Source: Clostridium sp. UBA4108 (lineage in GTDB: Bacteria; Bacillota; Clostridia; Clostridiales; Clostridiaceae). From it: DNA of 64,000 nt. The notes beneath the pieces were generated by a model, which was not told the origin of the DNA, ran no database searches, and worked only from the letters and a program-made list of their open reading frames with translations. The first letter of the stretch is position 1; every line of letters begins with the position of its first letter. The stretch spans positions 392,723 through 456,722 of the forward strand of contig DFXM01000020.1 of assembly GCA_002381695.1 (NCBI GenBank). Direction: 5' to 3'. Below, in pieces: positions 27,767 to 36,841 of the stretch. The translations under genes were made by a program, and so were the position numbers.

Positions 27767-28297
27767 ATGAGAAATAATACAAGAAAAACTATTATATCAG
27801 GACTCTTCTTGGCGCTGGCATTATTACTGCCTTACATCTTTCATATAATTGGAGTATCAGGGAAGATTTTTTTGCCAATGCATATACCTGTATTATTATG
27901 CGGATTTATTCTTGGTCCTAAGTATGGTCTAATAATCGGAATTATAACTCCTATTCTTAATTCATTATTAACAGGGATGCCACCAATATATCCAACAGCT
28001 ATTTCTATGAGTTTAGAACTTGCAACTTATGGGCTTGTTAGTGGATTTTTATATAAAAACAAAAAAATGTCCTCAATAATATCTTTAATAATAGCCATGT
28101 TATTAGGAAGAGGAGTTTCTGGTATAGCAAGCTATGTATTAATCAGCTTAATAGGTGGAAAGTATACCTTAAACATATTTATGATGGGAGCCTTTGTAAC
28201 AGCTATTTGGGGTATTATAATACAACTTATGTTTATTCCTTTAATTGTTAAGATATTAGAGAGAGGTATAAAAGAAGATATACCATATACAAAATAA
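27767..28297 (+). CDS. ECF transporter S component
   Basis: A 176-aa protein with five to six membrane segments, the size and pattern of substrate-binding S components of energy-coupling-factor vitamin transporters (MHIPVLLCGFILGPKYGLII, then LNSLLTGMPP). It would dock on a shared EcfA-EcfA'-EcfT module encoded elsewhere. The start MRNNTRKT has GGAGG in front. The substrate is unknown; the neighbouring MocR regulator, on the opposite strand, allows the guess of a B6 vitamer, but this is weak. Confidence 0.8.
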   Translation: MRNNTRKTIISGLFLALALLLPYIFHIIGVSGKIFLPMHIPVLLCGFILGPKYGLIIGIITPILNSLLTGMPPIYPTAISMSLELATYGLVSGFLYKNKKMSSIISLIIAMLLGRGVSGIASYVLISLIGGKYTLNIFMMGAFVTAIWGIIIQLMFIPLIVKILERGIKEDIPYTK

Positions 28298-28318
28298 TGT
28301 ATATGGTGTATCTTTTCT
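28276..28318. terminator. Terminator overlapping the end of the S-component gene
   Basis: A 15-bp stem AGATATACCATATAC / GTATATGGTGTATCT (one G-U), loop AAAATAAT, then TTTTCTAT. It includes the stop codon. A weak relative of the dispersed repeat (GGCTATGTTTTAATAAT, 28327 on) follows at once. Confidence 0.82.
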
Positions 28319-28380
28319 ATATTATAGGCTATGTTTTAATAATATACAGTTCTAAAACAAACATCTATTTAAAAGCTATG

Positions 28381-29898
28381 TTATAAAATTGGGCTCATAT
28401 ACTTTTTATCATGGTTTTTGTGTGAAAGCTTTATTATAACATCTTCAAGAATTTTTAAGCCCTCTTCTATCTGTTTTTCATTAGTGGCTGCATAACTTAA
28501 TCTCAAGGTATTATCACCGCTATGTTTACCATGGACAAAAAACATTTTTCCAGGAACCACAATTACATCTCTTTTTAAACATTCCTCATAGATTTCATTA
28601 GAAGATAAAGTTTTAGGCAAAGTAATCCAAAAATTCAATCCACCCATAGGATCTACAAAATCTATCCCATATTTTTTAAGTTGTAATAATTTTCTGAGCA
28701 TACAGTCATATTTTTTCTTGTATATAGATTTCATATAGTTTATGTGGTTTTCCCAATTACCATTTCTAAAGTATAAATCTAAAGACCGCTGAATAAGACC
28801 AGAAGAAGATATATCAGTATTGTGTTTGGCTTGCAATATCTCTCCAGAAAGGACTTTGGGGCATGCTAAGAAACCAATTCTTAGACCAGGCATTAGAAGT
28901 TTTGAAAAGCTTTTTATATATATAACATTTTTATTTTCTATATCTAAGGATTTTAATGTAGTATGATGTTTATTATTGTCGAAAGAAAGTCCTGATAATG
29001 AATCATCCTCGACTAGATATACATTGTATTTCTCAGATAAATCTAGCAATCTTTCCATTTTATCTACGGAATAACATAGAGTAGTGGGATTTTGATATTT
29101 AGTCATTACATATATTAATTTAGGCTTGTAGGCCTGAATGTATTTTTCTAATAAAGCTAAATTCATACCGTTTTGTTCCATAGGAATCCCTACAATTTTA
29201 GCTCCTCTAGATTTAAATACAGATACAGCCCCAGTATAGGTAGGATTTTCAGTTATAACATAGTCACTAGGATTAAGTAACGTCTTACCTACAATATCAA
29301 TACCTTGTTGTGCACCTGAAACAATCTGAATATGTTCAGCGGTAATATTAGATTTAGTCAATGAATTTGTAAAGCTTGCTAGAGATTCTCGAAGGGGAGC
29401 ATATCCATTGCTCTCCTGATAACCAAAGGCAAAGCCTTTATCCCTATCAAGGACTTCATTAAGTACATCTTTAAAAGGCTCTATAGGAAAGATAGAAGGA
29501 TCAGGGGTAACACTTCCAAAATTAATACTATTTATAGATATTTCTAGCTGCCCTGAAGATAAGCTAGATGGAACAAGATTATTTTCATAGTTATCATCTA
29601 TTAGTGGCATTGAGGAAACATTGCTATCATCTTGAAAACCATTGATTGTAGATAAATCGCAGACATAATAACCGCTTCCTTTAACCCCTTTAACATATCC
29701 AAAGTTTTCTAACTCCTTATATGCATTTATAATAGTAACGGTATTTACACTTAATTTATTTGCTAAGATTCTGATAGGGGGAAGCTTATCTCCTTTAATC
29801 AAGATATGATTAATTATTAAATTTTTAAAAGCATCTACAATTTGTAAATATAGTGGAGTGGAAATTTCTCTATTTAATTGTATCGATATATTATCCAT
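28381..29898 (-). CDS. MocR-type regulator (GntR HTH fused to aminotransferase fold)
   Basis: A 505-aa PLP-binding transcription factor: a GntR winged helix (about 1-75, including LPPIRILANKLSVNTVTII) joined to a class I aminotransferase domain. The PLP lysine is in IKSFSKLLMPGLRIGF. Members such as PdxR and GabR sense PLP or its adducts. Start MDNISIQL is preferred since AAAGGA lies in front; the longer in-frame reading has none. It stands alone and converges on the S-component gene. Confidence 0.92.
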   Translation of the reverse strand: MDNISIQLNREISTPLYLQIVDAFKNLIINHILIKGDKLPPIRILANKLSVNTVTIINAYKELENFGYVKGVKGSGYYVCDLSTINGFQDDSNVSSMPLIDDNYENNLVPSSLSSGQLEISINSINFGSVTPDPSIFPIEPFKDVLNEVLDRDKGFAFGYQESNGYAPLRESLASFTNSLTKSNITAEHIQIVSGAQQGIDIVGKTLLNPSDYVITENPTYTGAVSVFKSRGAKIVGIPMEQNGMNLALLEKYIQAYKPKLIYVMTKYQNPTTLCYSVDKMERLLDLSEKYNVYLVEDDSLSGLSFDNNKHHTTLKSLDIENKNVIYIKSFSKLLMPGLRIGFLACPKVLSGEILQAKHNTDISSSGLIQRSLDLYFRNGNWENHINYMKSIYKKKYDCMLRKLLQLKKYGIDFVDPMGGLNFWITLPKTLSSNEIYEECLKRDVIVVPGKMFFVHGKHSGDNTLRLSYAATNEKQIEEGLKILEDVIIKLSHKNHDKKYMSPIL

Positions 29899-30094
29899 AA
29901 AAACAAATCCTTTCACAAATTTATATGCAATAATAATAGGTAGCAAAATTAAGATAATGTTTAATTGTATCGTTACAATTATTGTATATTAATAATTTTT
30001 TTTTGTAAAGATATATGCATTGTAATAATACTTATATGATGTAGAAGCTTAATTACAACTTATGTATCGGAATTAAGTTAAGATTCATGAAGAT

Positions 30095-30135
30095 TTAAAA
30101 AGAGTTTCCTAAAATATTTTTGGAAACTCTTTTTG
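30095..30135 (-). terminator. Bidirectional terminator
   Basis: Perfect stem AAAAGAGTTTCC / GGAAACTCTTTT with A/T tails, directly downstream of the small minus-strand gene at 30172. Confidence 0.85.
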
Positions 30136-30171
30136 AATTATTTAGAACTATTTTAATATGTTCAATGAATT

Positions 30172-30387
30172 TTATTTCACAGTGGTTTCATTATCAGATA
30201 ATGATTCCAAGCAATCTTGTTGTGCTGCAATAGTTAAAAGTAAGCTACCTACTGCAACTATAATATTACCTAATATATTTAACTGAAGCACAGTTTTGTC
30301 TTTTGATAATGCTATAGCAATTATACTCGCAAGAATAGAAATTTGTTGAGGAGTTAGGTTTATACAATCATTCATACAATTATTCAT
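30172..30387 (-). CDS. Small hydrophobic protein, unknown
   Basis: A 71-aa protein: MNNCMNDCINLTPQQ at the N-terminus, a helical stretch ISILASIIAIALS, a second hydrophobic stretch LNILGNIIVAVGSLLLTIAA and a polar tail. GAGGTG precedes the ATG; a GTG nine bases upstream overlaps that site and is unlikely. Similar small proteins occur in clostridia, but I cannot name a function. Confidence 0.65.
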   Translation of the reverse strand: MNNCMNDCINLTPQQISILASIIAIALSKDKTVLQLNILGNIIVAVGSLLLTIAAQQDCLESLSDNETTVK

Positions 30388-30821
30388 ATTATTCACCTCA
30401 GCACAGTGTTGGTTAAATTGATAAAGGGTGTTTTATATTCCATTATTTCCTTTTAGGCATTCGTTTTGATTAGCTATTACAAGTGCTTGAACTTGAGTAA
30501 GATTCTATAATAATCCATAGGATACCTCTCTATAGTAAAGGCGTAAGTATACAACACTGTTATTTATTGTAATAATTATTAATTAAAATTACAACTTAAA
30601 TACTATAAAATGCAATAGTAGTGATATAAAAGAAGTAAACTTATATACTGATAAGTTATTTTTAAATGTTTTATATATGTAGTATATGAGTATGTATTAA
30701 AAAATGATAATGGCGAACTAGATTTTATAAAAATTTTATTAACTATCATGCATGGATAACATAACTAAATAACTAGCATAGGTAGTGACATGTAAAATAT
30801 AGAATAAATTGTAAAAAATTA
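30388..30821. other. Gene-free AT-rich gap
   Basis: No supported gene. On the minus strand a stretch at about 30440-30510 reads NLTQVQALVIANQNECLKG in one frame, reminiscent of the LTPQQISILAS part of the neighbouring small gene, and may be a remnant of a paralogue; too short to annotate. Confidence 0.3.
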
Positions 30822-30850
30822 TTGACAATAAAAGTATAAAAAAGTAGAAT
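30822..30850 (+). promoter_or_regulatory. Probable sigma-A promoter of the opp operon
   Basis: TTGACA (30822-30827), 17-base spacer, TAGAAT (30845-30850). It is 280 bases ahead of the first opp gene, implying an unusually long leader. Within the leader a hairpin TTGGAGAAA / TTTTTCCAA (31040-31068) is visible; no known riboswitch is recognised. Confidence 0.6.
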
Positions 30851-31130
30851 GAGTAGAGAGAGAGAATTTATGTAAAAAGAAATAAAGAAAACGATTAGTT
30901 AATTAATAATTAAAATAAAAAATATACATAAAATATACAATATTAATTTATATGGAAATAAAAGCTGTTTAATAAATTTGCAATTAATACCAATAGATGG
31001 ATTTGAGGTTGAAAATATAAATATTTGATATTAATTTTTTGGAGAAATTAAACGTAAGTTTTTCCAAAAATTTATTATATTAAAAAAGATTTTTCGATAA
31101 ACAAATTATTATTTTGGAGGAGGATTTTTC

Positions 31131-32843
31131 ATGAAAAGCAAAAAGGTAATTGCATTGATTCTTACTACAGTTATAGCAGCAACTACATTATTTGTAGGTT
31201 GTGGTAAGGAGCAACCCAAAACCGATGATAAAGGTACCACCGCTACTACGGAGATGGATAAAGAACAGTATTTTAATTACTGTTTTATTACCGATGTTAA
31301 AACTTTGGATCCATCAAAAAATGATGATACTTATGGAGGAATGATTTTAACAGACACCTTAGAACCACTGACAAGAGTTATAGTGGATAAAGAAGGAAAA
31401 ACAGTTATAGAGCCAGCTGGAGCTAAATCTTGGGATATTTCACCAGATGGTCTTACTTACACATTCCATTTAAATGATTTTAACTGGGAAGATGGACAAA
31501 AAGTTACTTCAAAAGAGTATGCTTATTCACTACTTAGAACTCTAGACCCAGCTACAGCATCAACTTATCCTCAATTAATATATGGAATTAAAGGGGCACA
31601 GGCATACAATGAAGGAACAGGAAAAGCTGAGGAAGTAGGACTAGCTACACCAGATGACAATACTTTAGTTGTAACCCTTGAAGCACCAATGCCATATTTT
31701 ATTGAATTAACTCACTTTACATTATTCGTGCCACAAAGAAAAGATATTATCGAGAAAAATAGTAGTAATTTTGGAGCAGAAGCTAATACTGTTATATCTT
31801 GTGGACCATTTAGAGTAAAAGAATGGATACATGATAATAAAGTAGTTCTTGAAAAAAATGAGAAATATTATGATAAAGATAAGGTTAACTTAACTCAAGT
31901 TAACATAAAAATAATAAAAGAAGACGAGGCTAGAATGCAGGAAATGTATACTGGCGGACTTGACCAAGTAGATGTAGTTGTTCAAGAATGGACTGATAAA
32001 TTTAAACAGGTAGATGGACTAGAACAAATAGAAGTAATGGAACCATCTGTTTCATATTTTATATTCAATCAAACAGCTACTGTAAATAATGTAAAGTTAT
32101 TTAGTAATGCGAAAATTAGAAAAGCATTTTCAGCTGCAATCGATAGACCTAAAGTTATAAATTTAATTGCAGAGGGTACTGCAATAGAAGCTACTGGATG
32201 GATACCACCAAAGGTAGATTTAGCTGGAGATGAATTTAGAAAAATTGCTGAATTTGATCCAGTTACAAAAATTCTTGAAGAAGTAAAAGATCCTAAAGCA
32301 TTGTTTATAGAAGGCTTGAAAGAATTAAATGCAGATCCAGATCCATCAAAATATGAAGTTATTTACACTGTAGGTAATACTTCTGCTAGGGGGAAAAAAA
32401 ATGCAGAGGTTTATCAACAAATGTTCCAAGAAAAATTAGGCATTAAATTTACCATTGATCAAGTAGAAAGTGCAATTAGGTCACAAAAAGTAAGTAAATT
32501 AGATTATCAAATGACACAGATGGCATGGATAGGAGATTATAATGATCCATCAACCTTTATGGATATGTGGAATACAAAGATGCCAAACTTTAAAACTGGA
32601 TGGGCTAACACTAAATATGATGATCTTATTAAAAAAGCTAATTCAATAACTGATAAGGCAGAAAGATTAAAACTTTATAAAGAAGCGGAAAAGCTTTTAA
32701 TATATGATGATGTAGTTATAGCACCAGTTATGTTCAATAAGAAAAATCAATTCCAATATAAATATGTGAAAGACGCAATGCAACCGAATTTCGGAAGCAC
32801 ATGTGAGTTAAAATACGCTTATATTCAAGGGCGAGGAAAATAA
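31131..32843 (+). CDS. oppA: Oligopeptide ABC transporter substrate-binding lipoprotein
   Basis: A 570-aa SBP_bac_5 family lipoprotein with lipobox LFVGC (Cys24) and family segments such as LTYTFHLNDFNWEDGQKVT and AFSAAIDRPKVI. It captures peptides outside the membrane for the OppBCDF importer encoded next. GGAGGAGG precedes the ATG. First gene of the operon, with an 11-bp hairpin after it. Whether the ligand is oligo- or dipeptide cannot be told. Confidence 0.92.
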   Translation: MKSKKVIALILTTVIAATTLFVGCGKEQPKTDDKGTTATTEMDKEQYFNYCFITDVKTLDPSKNDDTYGGMILTDTLEPLTRVIVDKEGKTVIEPAGAKSWDISPDGLTYTFHLNDFNWEDGQKVTSKEYAYSLLRTLDPATASTYPQLIYGIKGAQAYNEGTGKAEEVGLATPDDNTLVVTLEAPMPYFIELTHFTLFVPQRKDIIEKNSSNFGAEANTVISCGPFRVKEWIHDNKVVLEKNEKYYDKDKVNLTQVNIKIIKEDEARMQEMYTGGLDQVDVVVQEWTDKFKQVDGLEQIEVMEPSVSYFIFNQTATVNNVKLFSNAKIRKAFSAAIDRPKVINLIAEGTAIEATGWIPPKVDLAGDEFRKIAEFDPVTKILEEVKDPKALFIEGLKELNADPDPSKYEVIYTVGNTSARGKKNAEVYQQMFQEKLGIKFTIDQVESAIRSQKVSKLDYQMTQMAWIGDYNDPSTFMDMWNTKMPNFKTGWANTKYDDLIKKANSITDKAERLKLYKEAEKLLIYDDVVIAPVMFNKKNQFQYKYVKDAMQPNFGSTCELKYAYIQGRGK

Positions 32844-32862
32844 TAATTAACTAAAACTAAAG

Positions 32863-32888
32863 TTGCAGCAGAAGTCATTCTGCTGCAA
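32863..32888 (+). other. Intercistronic hairpin between oppA and oppB
   Basis: Perfect 11-bp stem TTGCAGCAGAA/TTCTGCTGCAA with loop GTCA, not followed by a T run. Likely stabilises the oppA message or partly attenuates oppBCDF. Confidence 0.7.
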
Positions 32889-32918
32889 TGTATTTCACAT
32901 ATAAGGAGGGGGATTTTT

Positions 32919-33854
32919 TTGCTAAGATATATATTAAAGAGAGTTATATATATGATTTTCACAATTTGGATTGTAGTAACCGTAACTTTTCTATTAATGC
33001 ATTGTATTCCAGGTGATCCATTAGGGGAGAAAGTTGACAAATTGCCACAGCAAGTAAAAGAAAACTATTATAAAAAATATGGGTTAGATAAATCTGTAGG
33101 GGAGCAATATCTATTATACTTAAAAGGTATTGTAACTGAACTTAATTTTGGAGAATCTATTAACTATCCAGGGAGAGATGTTGTAGGCATAATGAAGACC
33201 ACAATTCCAGTTTCAGCAAAAATAGGCTTACAAGGCTTGGCTTTTGGTGTAGTTATAGGAATAGCATTAGGTATAATAGCTGCATTTAATAGGGGGAAAT
33301 ATCCTGATTACATTGTAATGATTGTGGCTTTACTGGGGGTATCTATACCAGGTTTTGTATTTGCTTCCCTGCTGCAATTCTTTTTTGGATTTAAGTGGAG
33401 GCTTCTTCCAATACAGGGCTATGAGGGATTTAAATGGACTATATTACCTACATTTGCCTTGGGATTACGCTCCATTGCTGTATATGCAAGATATATGAGG
33501 TCGAGTACTCTCGATGTTATAGGTCAAGATTATATATTAACAGCAAAGGCAAAAGGAGTTTCGGATATATCCCTTGTTTGGAAGCATATCATAAGAAATG
33601 CCATACTTCCTGCAATAACTATATTAGGTCCTCAAATTGGACTAATATGTACAGGATCATTTATCATAGAAACTATTTTTTCAATACCAGGATTTGGACA
33701 GTATTATGTTACTTCAGTTACAGGGCGTGACTTTATGATGATAATTGGACAAACTATTTTAGTATGTATTATATATATAGTTTCGCTTCTGTTAGTTGAT
33801 ATTATTTATGGACTAATTGATCCTAGAATCAGATTAGCGCAAAAAAGGAGATAG
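32919..33854 (+). CDS. oppB: Oligopeptide ABC transporter permease OppB
   Basis: A 311-aa permease with six membrane segments and the DppB/OppB N-terminus (MLRYILKRVIYMIFTIWIV; CIPGDPLGEK). The EAA loop is YILTAKAKGVSDISLVWKHI. It starts with TTG, eight bases after AAGGAGGGGG; no ATG is suitably placed. Pairs with OppC. Confidence 0.94.
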   Translation: MLRYILKRVIYMIFTIWIVVTVTFLLMHCIPGDPLGEKVDKLPQQVKENYYKKYGLDKSVGEQYLLYLKGIVTELNFGESINYPGRDVVGIMKTTIPVSAKIGLQGLAFGVVIGIALGIIAAFNRGKYPDYIVMIVALLGVSIPGFVFASLLQFFFGFKWRLLPIQGYEGFKWTILPTFALGLRSIAVYARYMRSSTLDVIGQDYILTAKAKGVSDISLVWKHIIRNAILPAITILGPQIGLICTGSFIIETIFSIPGFGQYYVTSVTGRDFMMIIGQTILVCIIYIVSLLLVDIIYGLIDPRIRLAQKRR

Positions 33855-33865
33855 GAGGTAGTAAT

Positions 33866-34783
33866 ATGTCTGATATGGGCTTGGAAAAATTAGAAATTAT
33901 AGGCTGTAAAAATTTAAATAGTGAAAAGATTAATCGGCCTAGTATGAGTTATTGGCAAGATGCATGGAGAAGATTTAAACAAAATAAAGTAGCAATAGGA
34001 TCATTTATATTGCTAATTATCATATCTGTGATGACAGTGGTGGGACCTTATTTAACTCCATTCGATTTTGCTGCAATAAATGAGAATGCAAGAAATGCGG
34101 CTCCTAATTCAGTTCATTGGTTTGGAACAGATAGTGTAGGAAGAGATATGTTTGCTAGAGTTTGGAAAGGTGGAAGAGTTTCAATTCTTATTGGAATTGT
34201 AGGAGCCTTTATTGACATAGGTATAGGGATGATTTACGGAGGAATTTCTGGGTATTTTGGAGGAACTGTAGATACTATAATGATGAGAATTATAGAGGTA
34301 ATTGGATGTATTCCAGATATGATTGTTATAATTCTTATTTCAATTGTATTAAAACCAGGAATAACTTCATTAATTATTGCAATAACTATTACAGGATGGA
34401 TTGGTACGGCTAGAATGGTAAGGGGACAAGTTCTTCAAATAAAGGAACTAGAATATGTATCTGCAGCAAGAGCTTTAGGTTCAACTCCATTTAGAATTAT
34501 AAAAAAACATGTTCTGCCTAATATAATGAGTATACTCATAGTTGTATTAACAATGGAAATTCCAGGACTTATATTCTCAGAAGCTTTTTTAAGTTTCATA
34601 GGACTTGGAATACAATCTCCTAACACTAGCTGGGGAGCTTTAGCTTCAGAGGCTAAAGGTGCTTTCTTATTTCATCCATATCAACTCTTATTTCCAGCAG
34701 CACTTATAAGCTTAACAATGTTATGCTTTAACCTTCTTGGGGATGGTTTAAGAGATGCATTAGACCCAAAATTAAGACAGTAG
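33866..34783 (+). CDS. oppC: Oligopeptide ABC transporter permease OppC
   Basis: A 305-aa permease with an N-terminal OppC-type segment (SYWQDAWRRFKQNKVAIGSF), GTDSVGRDMFARVWKGGRVS and EAA loop YVSAARALGSTPFRIIKKHV. About six membrane segments. Follows oppB by 11 bases with GGAGGT in front. Confidence 0.94.
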   Translation: MSDMGLEKLEIIGCKNLNSEKINRPSMSYWQDAWRRFKQNKVAIGSFILLIIISVMTVVGPYLTPFDFAAINENARNAAPNSVHWFGTDSVGRDMFARVWKGGRVSILIGIVGAFIDIGIGMIYGGISGYFGGTVDTIMMRIIEVIGCIPDMIVIILISIVLKPGITSLIIAITITGWIGTARMVRGQVLQIKELEYVSAARALGSTPFRIIKKHVLPNIMSILIVVLTMEIPGLIFSEAFLSFIGLGIQSPNTSWGALASEAKGAFLFHPYQLLFPAALISLTMLCFNLLGDGLRDALDPKLRQ

Positions 34784-34795
34784 GGAGGTATATTC

Positions 34796-35815
34796 ATGGA
34801 ACATTTATTAGAAGTCAAAAATTTAAAAGTTTCATATCACACCTATGCAGGAGAAGTTCAGGCTGTAAGGGGAATAGATTTTCATCTAGATAAAGGAGAA
34901 ACCTTGGCCATTGTAGGGGAATCCGGTTGTGGAAAAACAGTTACATCTAAGGCTATACTTAGATTAATACAAACTCCTCCAGGGGAAATAAAGAAAGGAT
35001 CAGAAATAAATTTTGAAGGTAAAAATATATTAGATATGAATAGAAGACAACTATCAGAGCTTAGAGGCGGAGACATAAGCATGATATTTCAAGATCCGAT
35101 GACTTCTCTTAATCCAACGGCTAAGGTTGGTCATCAAATAGCTGAAAGTTTAATAATCCATAGAGGTATGAGTAAAGGTGAGGCTTTAAAGGAAGCACAG
35201 AGGATGTTAGAAATTGTTAGAATACCTAATGCTGATAAAAGAGTCAAGCAATATCCTCATGAGTTTTCAGGTGGGATGAGACAAAGGGTATCTATTGCAA
35301 TAGCACTTGCTTGTAATCCAAAGATATTAATTGCAGATGAACCAACAACAGCATTGGATGTTACAATACAAGCGCAAATTATGGCACTTATGAAGGATAT
35401 TCAAGGAAAGCTCGGGACTTCAATAATAATGATAACACATGATTTAGGGCTAGTTGCAACCTCATCAGATAGAGTACAGGTTATGTATTCAGGATTAGTA
35501 ATTGAAAGAGGAACAACTGAAGAGATATTCTATAATTCAAAACATCCATATACTTGGGCATTAATAAAATCAGCGCCACAATTGAATTCTAAGAATAAAT
35601 CATCACTATATTCAATAAGTGGTACACCACCCGATTTATTAAAGCCTCCTGTGGGATGTCCTTTTGCAGCAAGATGTGTTTATTGTATGAAAGCTTGCAT
35701 TGAAGAAATGCCTAGGGAAACAAAAATATCTGACACTCATCAAGTTTCATGTTGGCTCATGGCTCCGAATGCTCCAAAGGTTGAATCTCCGCTTAAAGTA
35801 GGAGGTGCTATCTAA
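34796..35815 (+). CDS. oppD: Oligopeptide ABC transporter ATPase OppD
   Basis: A 339-aa ATPase: Walker A GESGCGKT, signature FSGGMRQRVSIAIAL, Walker B ILIADEPTTALD, and the C-terminal oligopeptide-transporter segment with cysteines (GCPFAARCVYCMKAC) that in this family can hold an iron-sulfur cluster. Its stop overlaps oppF by one base. Confidence 0.94.
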   Translation: MEHLLEVKNLKVSYHTYAGEVQAVRGIDFHLDKGETLAIVGESGCGKTVTSKAILRLIQTPPGEIKKGSEINFEGKNILDMNRRQLSELRGGDISMIFQDPMTSLNPTAKVGHQIAESLIIHRGMSKGEALKEAQRMLEIVRIPNADKRVKQYPHEFSGGMRQRVSIAIALACNPKILIADEPTTALDVTIQAQIMALMKDIQGKLGTSIIMITHDLGLVATSSDRVQVMYSGLVIERGTTEEIFYNSKHPYTWALIKSAPQLNSKNKSSLYSISGTPPDLLKPPVGCPFAARCVYCMKACIEEMPRETKISDTHQVSCWLMAPNAPKVESPLKVGGAI

Positions 35816-36783
35816 TGGGGATGAAAAAAGAACATAATAAATTAGTTGAGGTTAAGAACTTAAAAAAATATTTTGATGTGGGGAAAAAGGCTACTCTTAA
35901 TGCAGTTGATGATGTAAGCTTCTATATTAGAAAAGGTGAAACTCTTGGTTTAGTTGGGGAATCAGGTTGTGGAAAGACTACCTGTGGAAAAACTGTTTTA
36001 GGATTATATAATGCTACAGCAGGACAAGTTCTCTATGATGGAGTTGATATTCATTCTCTTAAACCAAAAGAATTAAGACAGTTTTCTAAAAAAGCTCAAA
36101 TTATATTTCAAGACCCTTATGCATCACTAAATCCAAGAATGACAGTAGGTGATATAGTTTCAGAGGGAATTGATATTCATCAATTATATAAAGGAAAGGA
36201 TAAAATAGATAGGGTCCAGGAAATGCTAGATAAGGTTGGTCTCAATGCTGAACATGCATCAAGATTTCCACATGAATTTTCAGGTGGACAAAGACAGAGA
36301 ATAGGGATTGCTAGAGCGTTAGCTATTAATCCAGAGTTTATAGTTTGTGATGAGCCAATATCAGCATTGGATGTTTCTGTGCAAGCTCAAGTTGTAAATT
36401 TATTGATTAAGCTTCAAAGAGACATGGATTTAACCTACTTATTCATTGCTCATGACCTATCAATGGTTAAACATATATCAGATAGAGTAGGAGTTATGTA
36501 TCTTGGGACACTAGTTGAGTTGGCTGCCAGTGAGGAACTATATGAGAAACCATTACACCCATATACCCAGGCCTTATTATCAGCTATACCAATTGCAGAT
36601 CCTATAATAGGAAAATCTAAACCTTATGTACCTCTTGAAGGAGAGATTACAAGTCCAATAAATCCTAAACCAGGTTGTAGATTTGCACCAAGATGTAAAT
36701 ATGCTAAAAAAATCTGTAACGAAGAATTACCAGTACTTAAAGAAGTGGAAACAGGACGTTTTGTTGCCTGCCATATTATATAA
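35815..36783 (+). CDS. oppF: Oligopeptide ABC transporter ATPase OppF
   Basis: A 322-aa ATPase: Walker A GESGCGKTTCGKT, signature FSGGQRQRIGIARAL, Walker B FIVCDEPISALD and the C-terminal cysteine segment GCRFAPRCKYAKKIC. It forms the energising heterodimer with OppD. Start taken at the ATG overlapping the oppD stop, eight bases after GGAGGT. Last gene; a bidirectional terminator follows. Confidence 0.94.
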   Translation: MGMKKEHNKLVEVKNLKKYFDVGKKATLNAVDDVSFYIRKGETLGLVGESGCGKTTCGKTVLGLYNATAGQVLYDGVDIHSLKPKELRQFSKKAQIIFQDPYASLNPRMTVGDIVSEGIDIHQLYKGKDKIDRVQEMLDKVGLNAEHASRFPHEFSGGQRQRIGIARALAINPEFIVCDEPISALDVSVQAQVVNLLIKLQRDMDLTYLFIAHDLSMVKHISDRVGVMYLGTLVELAASEELYEKPLHPYTQALLSAIPIADPIIGKSKPYVPLEGEITSPINPKPGCRFAPRCKYAKKICNEELPVLKEVETGRFVACHII

Positions 36784-36793
36784 AAACTAAATT

Positions 36794-36838
36794 AAATCAA
36801 AGCAATGATAGTATACTTTAATCATTGCTTTGATTTTT
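36794..36838. terminator. Bidirectional terminator between oppF and glnS
   Basis: A 16-bp stem AAATCAAAGCAATGAT / ATCATTGCTTTGATTT with A and T tails, located between the converging genes. Confidence 0.92.
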
Positions 36839-36841
36839 TCT

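Noticed and set aside
33434..33730. 98-aa plus-strand ORF
   Set aside because: Lies fully inside oppB in another frame and has cysteine/tyrosine-rich shadow composition; oppB is certain.
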